6,232 nucleotides of DNA from a bacterium. Its GTDB lineage: Bacteria; SM23-31; JAUVVT01. The stretch is from the NCBI GenBank assembly GCA_030604505.1, contig JAUVVT010000125.1:1-6232 (forward strand), in the 5' to 3' direction. The notes beneath the pieces were generated by a model. That model ran no database searches and had not been told where the DNA came from. It saw nothing but the letters and a program-made list of their open reading frames with translations. Positions 1-5,872 of the stretch are shown one piece after another (positions within the stretch are counted from its first letter, which is position 1; the number at the start of each line of letters is the position of its first letter). The position numbers and the translations under genes are program-made.

Positions 1-231
1 AAAAAAGAGTTTCAAATCGTAAACGTTGACCAACTGGAAAGATTCTCTGACGGAGAGACTGTAAAGAAAGATGTATTATTGAAATCGGGTATTATTAAGA
101 AAAAAGGCATAGATTTGAAAATACTTGGGCGCGGTGAAATTAAAAAGTCGTTGACTGTTGAAGCTGATGCATTTACCAAATCAGCAGTGGAAAAGATTAC
201 AGGTGCGGGAGGAAAGACAGTAAAGTTATGA
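1..231 (+). CDS. rplO: Large-subunit ribosomal protein L15 (uL15), C-terminal part; 5' end cut by the window
   Basis: Frame 1 is open from the first base to a TGA at 229-231 and gives 76 residues, about the second half of a protein that is usually near 145-150 residues. The end is diagnostic of L15: ILGRGEIKKSLTVEADAFTKS, then AVEKITGAGGKT, matches the family pattern of a conserved LG-GE-L segment, a 'LTV-A--FS-SA' segment and a terminal 'I--AGG' segment. L15 is a late-assembling 50S protein that contacts 23S rRNA. The stop codon overlaps the secY start (ATGA, 228-231), which suggests translational coupling, and L15 directly before SecY is the standard spc-operon order. The start and the glycine-rich N-terminal part lie outside the window. 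The identification rests on motif recognition plus context and is secure. Confidence 0.95.
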   Translation, partial: KKEFQIVNVDQLERFSDGETVKKDVLLKSGIIKKKGIDLKILGRGEIKKSLTVEADAFTKSAVEKITGAGGKTVKL

Positions 232-1559
232 TAGAGGGATTGCAAAATTCATTTAAAATTCCCGAACTAAGGAGAAGGATACTGTTTACCCTTTTTATAC
301 TTGTGGTATGTCGCGTTGGTGCTCACATTCCATGTCCGGGGATTAATTCCGCTGCACTTGGTGAATATTTCAGAGATATTGCTGCTGCCAATACCCTTTT
401 TGGTTTTTTTGATATGTTTGTTGGTGGTGCTTTTCAAAGGGCAACGATATTTGCACTTGGTATAATGCCTTATATTTCCGCATCGATTATAATTCAGCTG
501 CTTGGTGCGGTTGTCCCTTTTTTCCAGAGACTGCAGAAAGAAGGCGAAGAGGGAAGAAAAAAGATTACACAATATACCCGCTATGGAACCGTCGGAATTG
601 CCGCTCTCCAAGCCTGGGGAGCAAGTGTTTATCTTCAGAGTATTCCTGCCACAAGGAGCGGTGAACTTGTGGTCTTAAATCCCGGATTTAGTTTTCAGCT
701 TGTGATAATAATAACAATTACCTGTGGAACTATGTTTCTTATGTGGCTTGGTGAACAGATTTCGGAAAGAGGAATCGGAAACGGAATATCTCTGATAATA
801 TTTGTCGGGATTATAGCACGTTACCCAAGCGGGCTCCTTACAGAAGTAAGACAATTAATCGAGGGAAACAGGACAATTCTGACCGAACTGTTTTTAGTGG
901 CGTTAATGTTTATAACAATTGCAGCTGTTATTTTATTGACGCAGGGAACAAGAAAAATCCCCGTTCAATATGCAAAAAGGGTTATTGGAAGGAAAGTATA
1001 CGGCGGTCAGTCTACTCATATACCAATGCGTGTTAACACAGCCGGAGTTATGCCGATAATATTTGCGCAGTCTATTATGTTCGTTCCAAGTACAATAACT
1101 ACTTTCTTTACTGATAATGAATTTATGCAGTATTTCGCAAGTAAATTTTCATTTCAATCCCCCGTGTATTGGTTTTTTGAATTTGTCTTGATAGTATTTT
1201 TTACATATTTTTATACAGCGATTGCTTTTAATCCGTCTGATGTGGCTGATAATATGAAAAAATATGGAGGGTTTATACCCGGTGTAAGACCAGGTAAAAG
1301 GACTTCAGAGTTTATCGATAATATCCTGACTAAAATAACTCTGCCCGGTTCGCTTGCTTTGGGCTTTATTGCGATTTTTCCTTATTTCATTGTTCAGATT
1401 ACCAATGTTGATTATGGTTTTGCATCCTTTTACGGTGGCACAAGTTTATTAATTATAGTGGGTGTTGCTCTTGACACACTCCAGCAGATAGAATCACATC
1501 TTTTGATGAGGCATTATGACGGATTCTTGAAGACAGGCAAAGTCAGGGGGAGAAGATAA
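228..1559 (+). CDS. secY: Preprotein translocase channel subunit SecY
   Basis: SecY is the pore of the SecYEG translocon in the inner membrane; it passes unfolded secretory proteins from SecA or the ribosome and inserts membrane proteins. The 443 residues match the usual family length and show ten hydrophobic segments, roughly at 18-36, 72-96, 118-138, 153-175, 184-202, 214-237, 270-290, 312-332, 372-392 and 397-415. Visible family landmarks are IPELRRR before segment 1, LGEQISERGIGNG at 174-186, the cytosolic loop TQGTRKIPVQYAKR at 238-251, and the loop NMKKYGGFIPGVRPGKRT at 342-359, whose Arg354 corresponds to the functionally critical Arg357 of E. coli SecY. The basic tail ends in GRR. The ATG overlaps the rplO stop by four bases; the purine-rich GGGAGGAAAG at 207-216 is rather far upstream, so coupling to rplO probably matters. 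adk follows after one base. Confidence 0.98.
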   Translation: MIEGLQNSFKIPELRRRILFTLFILVVCRVGAHIPCPGINSAALGEYFRDIAAANTLFGFFDMFVGGAFQRATIFALGIMPYISASIIIQLLGAVVPFFQRLQKEGEEGRKKITQYTRYGTVGIAALQAWGASVYLQSIPATRSGELVVLNPGFSFQLVIIITITCGTMFLMWLGEQISERGIGNGISLIIFVGIIARYPSGLLTEVRQLIEGNRTILTELFLVALMFITIAAVILLTQGTRKIPVQYAKRVIGRKVYGGQSTHIPMRVNTAGVMPIIFAQSIMFVPSTITTFFTDNEFMQYFASKFSFQSPVYWFFEFVLIVFFTYFYTAIAFNPSDVADNMKKYGGFIPGVRPGKRTSEFIDNILTKITLPGSLALGFIAIFPYFIVQITNVDYGFASFYGGTSLLIIVGVALDTLQQIESHLLMRHYDGFLKTGKVRGRR

Positions 1560-1560
1560 A

Positions 1561-2205
1561 ATGCGGCTTATTTTGTTTGGCGCACCAGGTGTTGGAAAAG
1601 GAGTACAGGGAAATTTATTAAAGGAAAAATATAATATACCAAAGATTTCTACCGGCGATATTTTAAGAGATAACATAAAAAACGACACACCCGAGGGGAA
1701 AGAAGCAAAAGAATATATGAATTCCGGCAAACTTGTTCCGGATTCATTAATAAACAGTATTGTAGAAAAGCGGCTGAGAAATGAAGATTGTAAAAATGGT
1801 TTTATCTTGGATGGTTATCCCAGAACAGTTCCCCAAGCAGAATTTTTAATAGAAGTATCAAATAAGATGGATAGAGGCATTGAAAAGGTTATAAGTATAG
1901 AAGTTGAAAAAGATTTGATAGTCAAAAGGCTTTCAAGCCGCAGGGTGTGTTTATCCTGTGGAGAAGTGTATAATATGCTGACAGACCCGCCGCCCGAAAA
2001 CGGTGTGTGCCGAACTTGCGGAGAAAAAAAGATTATTCAAAGAGATGACGATAAACCGGAAACGATAGAAAAACGATTTGAAGTTTATAATAAAGATACT
2101 CATCCACTGAAAGAGTTTTATAATAATAAAGGTTTGCTTGTTGAAGTGGATGGTTCTGGCGATATAAATGAAATCCATAAAAATATTATTTCGTTAATTG
2201 AATAA
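1561..2205 (+). CDS. adk: Adenylate kinase, long zinc-LID form
   Basis: Adenylate kinase interconverts ATP + AMP and 2 ADP in the cytoplasm. The 214 residues equal the length of the E. coli enzyme. In order one sees the P-loop GAPGVGKG (7-14, Lys13), the AMP site STGDILR (30-36, Arg36), GKLVPD (56-61), LDGYPRT (83-89, Arg88), Arg123 and Arg127 before the LID, the LID with four cysteines Cys130, Cys133, Cys150 and Cys153 (CxxC...CxxC, a structural zinc site), and Arg161 and Arg172, matching the LID and core arginines that bind phosphate. One oddity is Val15 and Gly17 after the P-loop, where most family members have Thr and Ala (GKGTQA). The ATG sits one base after the secY stop, with AGGGGGAG at 1545-1552 as ribosome binding site. 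The order secY-adk-map is common in bacteria. Activity is expected, since all charged catalytic residues are present. Confidence 0.97.
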   Translation: MRLILFGAPGVGKGVQGNLLKEKYNIPKISTGDILRDNIKNDTPEGKEAKEYMNSGKLVPDSLINSIVEKRLRNEDCKNGFILDGYPRTVPQAEFLIEVSNKMDRGIEKVISIEVEKDLIVKRLSSRRVCLSCGEVYNMLTDPPPENGVCRTCGEKKIIQRDDDKPETIEKRFEVYNKDTHPLKEFYNNKGLLVEVDGSGDINEIHKNIISLIE

Positions 2206-2211
2206 TTATTG

Positions 2212-2952
2212 ATGATAATTAGGAAATCTGATAGAGAAATTGAGCTTATAAGAGAATGTGGAAAAATTGGTGCAAAATTATTTGAGAAGTTAGAAAATTA
2301 TATAAAACCTGGAGTCAAAACAAAAGATATAAATAGAATAGTAGAAGATTTTCTGCGTTCTTTTGGTGCAGTACCAGCATTCAAGGGGTATAGAGAATTT
2401 CCTGCAGCAAGCTGTGTTTCAATTGATAATGAAGTTGTTCATGGAGTTCCCGGTGAAAGAGTTTTGGAAGAAGGACAGATAGTTAGTATAGATGTTGGAG
2501 TTGCCAAAAATAGCTATGTTAGTGATTCTGCAGTAACTTTTCCGGTAGGGAAAATTTCCGATGAAAAGATGAAACTTCTTGAAGTTACGAAAAAGTCTTT
2601 AGAAGCAGGTATTCAGAATGCGAAGGAAGGTAATAGAGTCCATGATATTTCAAGCGCTGTTCAGGAGGTAGTTGAAAGTGCCGGTTTTAGTGTGGTTAGA
2701 GACCTTGCAGGACATGGAGTAGGTATTAATCTTCACGAAGAACCGGATATACCTAATTTTGGAGTGCCTCATACTGGCAGAAGGTTATTTAAAGGGATGG
2801 TTATTGCAATAGAACCTATGGTAAATATGGGAAGTTATGAGATAAAGACGCTAAATGATGGTTGGACAGTTTTAACTGTTGATGGAAAACCATCGGCTCA
2901 TTTTGAACATACTGTTGCAATAACTGATGGTGAGCCGGATATACTAACCTAA
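2212..2952 (+). CDS. map: Type I methionine aminopeptidase
   Basis: The enzyme removes the initiator methionine from new polypeptides when the second residue is small; it is a cytosolic dinuclear metalloenzyme with the pita-bread fold. With the ATG at 2212 it has 246 residues, slightly shorter than E. coli Map (264). The five metal ligands are all in place: Asp94, Asp105, His168, Glu201 and Glu232. The supporting histidines are His77 (VVHGVPG) and His175 (LHEEP). No SH3-binding zinc-finger extension precedes the core, so this is the short type Ia form. Start choice: a TTG at 2209 would add one residue, but the ATG is preferred because the family begins with M-I-I-(K/R)-(S/T). Neither start has a recognisable Shine-Dalgarno site, so translation may depend on adk six bases upstream. 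A small oddity is Ser101 where the DxG....GY..D motif usually has Gly. Confidence 0.96.
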   Translation: MIIRKSDREIELIRECGKIGAKLFEKLENYIKPGVKTKDINRIVEDFLRSFGAVPAFKGYREFPAASCVSIDNEVVHGVPGERVLEEGQIVSIDVGVAKNSYVSDSAVTFPVGKISDEKMKLLEVTKKSLEAGIQNAKEGNRVHDISSAVQEVVESAGFSVVRDLAGHGVGINLHEEPDIPNFGVPHTGRRLFKGMVIAIEPMVNMGSYEIKTLNDGWTVLTVDGKPSAHFEHTVAITDGEPDILT

Positions 2953-2958
2953 AAGGAG
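2953..2958 (+). promoter_or_regulatory. Ribosome binding site that supports the TTG start of infA
   Basis: AAGGAG begins right after the map stop codon and ends four bases before the TTG at 2963. No in-frame ATG exists near the expected N-terminus, so this site together with the conserved MAKEE beginning fixes the infA start. Confidence 0.8.
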
Positions 2959-2962
2959 AAAA

Positions 2963-3181
2963 TTGGCAAAAGAAGAACAAATAAAAATTGACGGAGTAGT
3001 TACTGAAACGCTGCCGAATGCTTCTTTTCGTGTTCAGCTTGAAAATGGACATAAGATCCTTGCTCATATTTCCGGTAAAATGAGAATGCATTTTATCAAA
3101 ATTTTACCCGGAGATAAGGTAACTGTGGAGCTTTCTACTTATGATTTGACAAAGGGAAGAATCATTTATAGATATAAATAG
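2963..3181 (+). CDS. infA: Translation initiation factor IF-1
   Basis: IF-1 binds the A site of the 30S subunit near helix 44 and the 530 loop, and helps IF-2 and IF-3 select the initiator tRNA and start codon. The product has 72 residues, the standard size, and is a single OB-fold. Typical features are the MAKEE start, ETLPNASFRVQLENGH (15-30), AHISGKMRMHFIKILPGD (34-51) and the tail LTKGRIIYRYK (62-72). At 43-44 it has His-Phe where Asn-Tyr is most common, a mild variant. The start is TTG at 2963, backed by AAGGAG and by the fixed family N-terminus. It lies ten bases after map and 51 bases before rpmJ, the usual map-infA-rpmJ order. The non-ATG start on an initiation-factor gene may keep its level low, which is inference. 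Confidence 0.97.
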   Translation: MAKEEQIKIDGVVTETLPNASFRVQLENGHKILAHISGKMRMHFIKILPGDKVTVELSTYDLTKGRIIYRYK

Positions 3182-3232
3182 AATTTATACAGAAACCGAA
3201 ATAGTATTGAATACAAAAATTGAGTATAAAAA

Positions 3233-3346
3233 ATGAAAGTTAGAGCATCTGTAAAAAAGATATGTGTCAATTGCAAGATAATTAGAAGAAAGAGAGTAGT
3301 GAGAGTTATCTGCAAAAATAAGAGGCATAAACAAAGACAAGGCTAA
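3233..3346 (+). CDS. rpmJ: Large-subunit ribosomal protein L36 (bL36), zinc-binding form
   Basis: A 37-codon gene reads MKVRASVKKICVNCK, then IIRRKRVVRVIC, then KNKRHKQRQG, colinear with canonical L36 without gaps. L36 is a tiny zinc-ribbon protein of the 50S subunit that stabilises 23S rRNA near the L7/L12 stalk base. The ligand set Cys11, Cys14, Cys27 and His32 is complete, so this is the zinc-containing (C+) form. Differences from the usual consensus are Val12 for Arg, Arg21 for Gly and Lys30 for Pro, all compatible with the fold. The start is ATG, but there is no good Shine-Dalgarno sequence: only a weak GAG at 3222-3224. The gene lies between infA and rpsM, its normal place in the spc-alpha junction. 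Confidence 0.97.
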   Translation: MKVRASVKKICVNCKIIRRKRVVRVICKNKRHKQRQG

Positions 3347-3360
3347 TAATTATTTCATAT

Positions 3361-3378
3361 AAATTTTTTATAAAATTT
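3361..3378 (+). repeat. AT-only inverted repeat upstream of rpsM
   Basis: AAATTTT (3361-3367) and AAAATTT (3372-3378) are perfect reverse complements around the 4-base loop TTAT. The repeat lies just before the rpsM ribosome binding site, in the 48-base gap between rpmJ and rpsM. All pairs are A-T, so an RNA hairpin would be weak. It is not a terminator, having neither a GC stem nor a following U-run. It could be chance in an AT-rich spacer; any regulatory role is speculation. Confidence 0.35.
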
Positions 3379-3382
3379 GAAT

Positions 3383-3389
3383 AGGGAGG
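3383..3389 (+). promoter_or_regulatory. Strong ribosome binding site that decides the rpsM start
   Basis: AGGGAGG, a near-perfect anti-16S complement, ends five bases before the TTG at 3395. An upstream in-frame TTG at 3377 lies before this site, and reading from it would translate the site itself as part of the protein, so the start at 3395 is correct. Confidence 0.9.
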
Positions 3390-3394
3390 TTTAT

Positions 3395-3766
3395 TTGGCA
3401 CGAATAGCTGGAGTTGATATTCCGAAAGAAAAAAGAGTTATAATAGCGTTGACATACATATATGGGATAGGAAAGTCCAGGTCTGCGAAGGTTCTTAAAA
3501 TATGCAGCATTAATCCTGATAAGAGGGTTCATGAATTGACCGATGATGAGGCAAAACAGATACGGTCAGTTATTTCTTCCGAGTATAAAGTTGAAGGAAC
3601 CCTTCGAACTGAAGTTACGATGGATATTAAAAGACTGATTGATATTGGATGCTATCGTGGATTGAGACACAGACGGGGGCTTCCTGGACGAGGACAGAGA
3701 ACAAAAACAAATGCAAGAACCAGAAAAGGAAGAAAAAGAACTGTCGGGGCAAAAAGAAAGAAATAA
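3395..3766 (+). CDS. rpsM: Small-subunit ribosomal protein S13 (uS13)
   Basis: S13 sits in the head of the 30S subunit, contacts the P-site tRNA through its basic tail and forms intersubunit bridges with 23S rRNA and L5. The product has 123 residues, normal for the family. It begins MARIAGVDIPKEKR, has YIYGIGKSRS (the helix-hairpin-type turn near 22-31), and carries the diagnostic RGLRHRRGLPGRGQRTKTNA stretch ending at Ala107, followed by RTRKG and a Lys/Arg-rich tail. The start is TTG at 3395, chosen because the family N-terminus is invariant and AGGGAGG lies five bases upstream; the longer frame from 3377 adds six residues with no homology. It opens the alpha-type cluster rpsM-rpsK-rpsD-rpoA-rplQ. 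In E. coli the S4 protein represses this cluster at an rpsM leader pseudoknot; I cannot recognise that structure in the short gap here. Confidence 0.97.
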   Translation: MARIAGVDIPKEKRVIIALTYIYGIGKSRSAKVLKICSINPDKRVHELTDDEAKQIRSVISSEYKVEGTLRTEVTMDIKRLIDIGCYRGLRHRRGLPGRGQRTKTNARTRKGRKRTVGAKRKK

Positions 3767-3783
3767 TAAATAAACTTATCAAT

Positions 3784-3788
3784 GGAGG
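3784..3788 (+). promoter_or_regulatory. Ribosome binding site for the TTG start of rpsK
   Basis: GGAGG ends seven bases before the TTG at 3796, an ideal spacing. It supports initiation at TTG rather than at any internal codon. Confidence 0.85.
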
Positions 3789-3795
3789 ATGATAG

Positions 3796-4185
3796 TTGGC
3801 AAAACCAAAAAAGAGAAAAGCAAAAAAGAAAGACAAGGTTGATGCAAATGGAGTTGCACGTATAAGGTCAACATTTAATAATACTATAGTAACATTAACA
3901 GACATTTACGGCAATGTAATTTCATGGGCATCTGCAGGAAAGATGGGATTTAAAGGTTCACGCAAGAATACGCCATTTGCAGCGCAATTGGCTGCACAGT
4001 CCGCAGCAAAAAACGCTATGGAATTGGGATTGAAAAAGGTTGATGTTTTGGTAAAAGGACCTGGTGCAGGAAGAGAATCGGCAATAAGAGCTCTTCAGGC
4101 AGCTGGACTGGAAATTGCATCAATTAAAGATGTTACACCAATTCCTCATAATGGATGTCGTCCACCAAAAAGAAGAAGAGTTTAG
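3796..4185 (+). CDS. rpsK: Small-subunit ribosomal protein S11 (uS11)
   Basis: S11 lies on the platform of the 30S subunit, binds 16S rRNA together with S6 and S18, and helps form the E-site mRNA path. It has 129 residues, as in E. coli. Landmarks are a lysine-rich disordered N-terminus (2-14), STFNNTIVTLTDIYGN (25-40), WASAGKMGFKGSRKNTPFAA (44-63), VKGPGAGRESAIRAL (86-100) and the end DVTPIPHNGCRPPKRRRV. Asn119-Gly120 in that end matches the position where E. coli S11 is known to carry isoaspartate. The start is TTG followed by GCA, with GGAGG upstream. The gene follows rpsM by 29 bases, and its TAG stop overlaps the rpsD ribosome binding site, so the two downstream genes are probably translated together. 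Confidence 0.98.
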   Translation: MAKPKKRKAKKKDKVDANGVARIRSTFNNTIVTLTDIYGNVISWASAGKMGFKGSRKNTPFAAQLAAQSAAKNAMELGLKKVDVLVKGPGAGRESAIRALQAAGLEIASIKDVTPIPHNGCRPPKRRRV

Positions 4186-4194
4186 GAGAATGAT

Positions 4195-4824
4195 ATGGCA
4201 AGATACATCGGTGCGAACTGTAAATTATGTAGAAGAGAAAGCGAAAAATTATTTTTAAAGGGCAGTAAATGTTCAAGCGGTAAATGTGCATTAGAGAGAA
4301 AAGGCTATGCGCCCGGACAGCACGGCAAAAATAAAAGATTTAAAGTTTCCGAATATGGAACACAATTGAGAGAAAAACAAAAAGCACGTCAGATATATGG
4401 AATTTTTGAAAAGCAATTCAGAAATTATTTTAAAAAGGCAGAAAGAGAAAAGGGTATAACAGGTACAAACTTATTAAAACTGCTCGAAAGACGCCTTGAT
4501 AATGTCGTTTATAGACTTGGGCTTGCCCCCTCAAGAAAAAGCGCAAGACAATTGATTAATCACAGACATTTTATGATAAATAACAATATAGTGGATATTC
4601 CATCCTATTTAGTGAAAAAAGGTGATATTATTAAGGTTAAAGATAAAAGCAAAAAACTTGAATTGATACATAATTCTATGAAAAGGATAAGAGAAGCGAA
4701 ACAATATCCTTGGCTTTCACTGAACAAGGCTAATTTGGCGGGTGAGTTTCTTGATATTCCTGAAAGAAGTGACATACCTGTTCAGATTAATGAAAAACTT
4801 ATTGTAGAATTATATTCCAAATAA
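4195..4824 (+). CDS. rpsD: Small-subunit ribosomal protein S4 (uS4), zinc-binding form
   Basis: S4 is a primary binder of the 16S rRNA 5' domain and, with S3 and S5, lines the mRNA entry channel. In several bacteria it also represses translation of its own operon. The 209 residues match the usual size. Near the N-terminus is Cys9-X2-Cys12-X13-Cys26-X4-Cys31, the zinc knuckle of C+ S4 proteins, followed by KGYAPGQHGKNKRF. The S4 RNA-binding domain begins near residue 99 with RRLDNVVYRLGLAPSRKSAR and continues through INHRHFMINN to the VKKGDIIKV strand. The tail ends IVELYSK. The ATG lies nine bases after rpsK, with AGGAG at 4184-4188 overlapping the rpsK stop. It is followed by a 51-base AT-rich gap and then rpoA. 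Confidence 0.98.
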   Translation: MARYIGANCKLCRRESEKLFLKGSKCSSGKCALERKGYAPGQHGKNKRFKVSEYGTQLREKQKARQIYGIFEKQFRNYFKKAEREKGITGTNLLKLLERRLDNVVYRLGLAPSRKSARQLINHRHFMINNNIVDIPSYLVKKGDIIKVKDKSKKLELIHNSMKRIREAKQYPWLSLNKANLAGEFLDIPERSDIPVQINEKLIVELYSK

Positions 4825-4875
4825 CAATTTTTATATATAATATTTTAATATAAAACATAATAGAAGGAATTTTTT

Positions 4876-5865
4876 ATGAATTCTATGAGTTTACAAATGC
4901 CCGAAAGTATAGAACTTGATGAATCTACCTATAAAAATAATTACGGGCGTTTTATTGTTCAGCCCCTCGAACGAGGCTTCGGGGTAACTTTAGGCAATGC
5001 ATTAAGAAGAGTTTTATTGTCATCCTTGCCGGGTGCAGCTATTACTTCTATTCGGATAGAAAATGTCCTTCACGAGTTTTCCACTATTTCCGGTGTGCAA
5101 GAGGATGTTTCAGAAATTATTATGAATCTAAAGGAGGTCAGATTTAAATTAATAAATAAAAGGCCTGATAAGGTTTATATTCGCTTTAAAGGATCCGGAG
5201 TATTTAAAGCAGGCAATATAATAAATAATACGAATGACTTTGAGGTTTTAAATCCTGATCTTATAATAGCAAATATGAATGATGACACCGATTTTGGTTT
5301 AGAACTCAGGATTGGAAAAGGCAGAGGATATGTTCCTTCTGAAGATAATAAACTTCCAGACCAGCCGATTGGTACCATTCCGATTGATGCAGTATTTTCG
5401 CCTATAAAGAATATATCATATTTTATTGAAAGCACCCGGGTGGGACACAAGACTGATTATGAAAAGTTAATATTGGAAATCGAAACAGATGGCAGTATTA
5501 CTCCAGATGATGCTCTCACTTATGCCGGAAAAATATTGAAAGACCATATTCAGTTATTTATCAATTTCGATATTGATACAGAGGAAGAAGAACAGGAAAT
5601 TGAGATTGACGAAGAGGTTTTGAGAATTAGAAAACTGTTAAAAATGAGTGTTGATGAACTTGAACTTTCGGTAAGGTCGCAGAACTGCCTGAAAGCAGCC
5701 AATATTAAAACCATCGGCGATCTTGTAAAAAGAGAAGAAGCAGAAATGCTGAAATTTAGAAACTTTGGCAGGAAGTCATTGACTGAGTTAACAAAAATGC
5801 TTGAAGAAAAAGGTCTGCATTTTGGTATGAATGTAAGTAAATATATTAAAGATAACGGGGATTGA
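4876..5865 (+). CDS. rpoA: DNA-directed RNA polymerase alpha subunit
   Basis: Two alpha subunits form the assembly platform for beta and beta', and their C-terminal domains contact UP-element DNA and activators. The 329 residues equal the E. coli length. The N-terminal domain shows LERGFGVTLGNALRRVLLSS (31-50) with Arg45, which is needed for beta binding in E. coli. An acidic linker follows (236-247, seven Glu and one Asp among twelve). The C-terminal domain has LELSVRSQNCLKAANI with Arg267 and Asn270, equivalent to the DNA-binding Arg265 and Asn268 of E. coli, and the second DNA-contact loop NFGRKSLTEL with Gly298, Lys300 and Ser301. The start ATG at 4876 has AAGGAA (4864-4869) six bases upstream; a second ATG at 4885 is less well placed. 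The N-terminal QMPESIELDE resembles Chlorobi/Ignavibacteria alphas as I recall them. rplQ follows after seven bases. Confidence 0.98.
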   Translation: MNSMSLQMPESIELDESTYKNNYGRFIVQPLERGFGVTLGNALRRVLLSSLPGAAITSIRIENVLHEFSTISGVQEDVSEIIMNLKEVRFKLINKRPDKVYIRFKGSGVFKAGNIINNTNDFEVLNPDLIIANMNDDTDFGLELRIGKGRGYVPSEDNKLPDQPIGTIPIDAVFSPIKNISYFIESTRVGHKTDYEKLILEIETDGSITPDDALTYAGKILKDHIQLFINFDIDTEEEEQEIEIDEEVLRIRKLLKMSVDELELSVRSQNCLKAANIKTIGDLVKREEAEMLKFRNFGRKSLTELTKMLEEKGLHFGMNVSKYIKDNGD

Positions 5866-5872
5866 TAGTAAA

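Noticed and set aside
267..611. Antisense open frame inside secY
   Set aside because: SecY coding is certain on the other strand and this frame has no recognisable domain.
3204..3214. Small palindrome GTATTGAATAC between infA and rpmJ
   Set aside because: Five-base arms with a one-base centre cannot form a stable hairpin, and this is expected by chance in AT-rich DNA.
3370..3375. TATAAA as a possible promoter -10 box before rpsM
   Set aside because: There is no -35 box at a suitable distance, and a start there would fall at or beside the ribosome binding site; it is also part of the AT inverted repeat.
3377..3394. Longer rpsM frame starting at TTG 3377
   Set aside because: It would translate the AGGGAGG ribosome binding site and add six residues absent from S13 proteins; the start at 3395 gives the conserved MARIAGVDIP.
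3627..3905. Antisense open frame across rpsM and rpsK, very rich in Phe and Leu
   Set aside because: Its hydrophobic look is the complement of the Lys/Arg-rich codons (AAA, AAG, AGA) in S13 and S11, not a real membrane protein.
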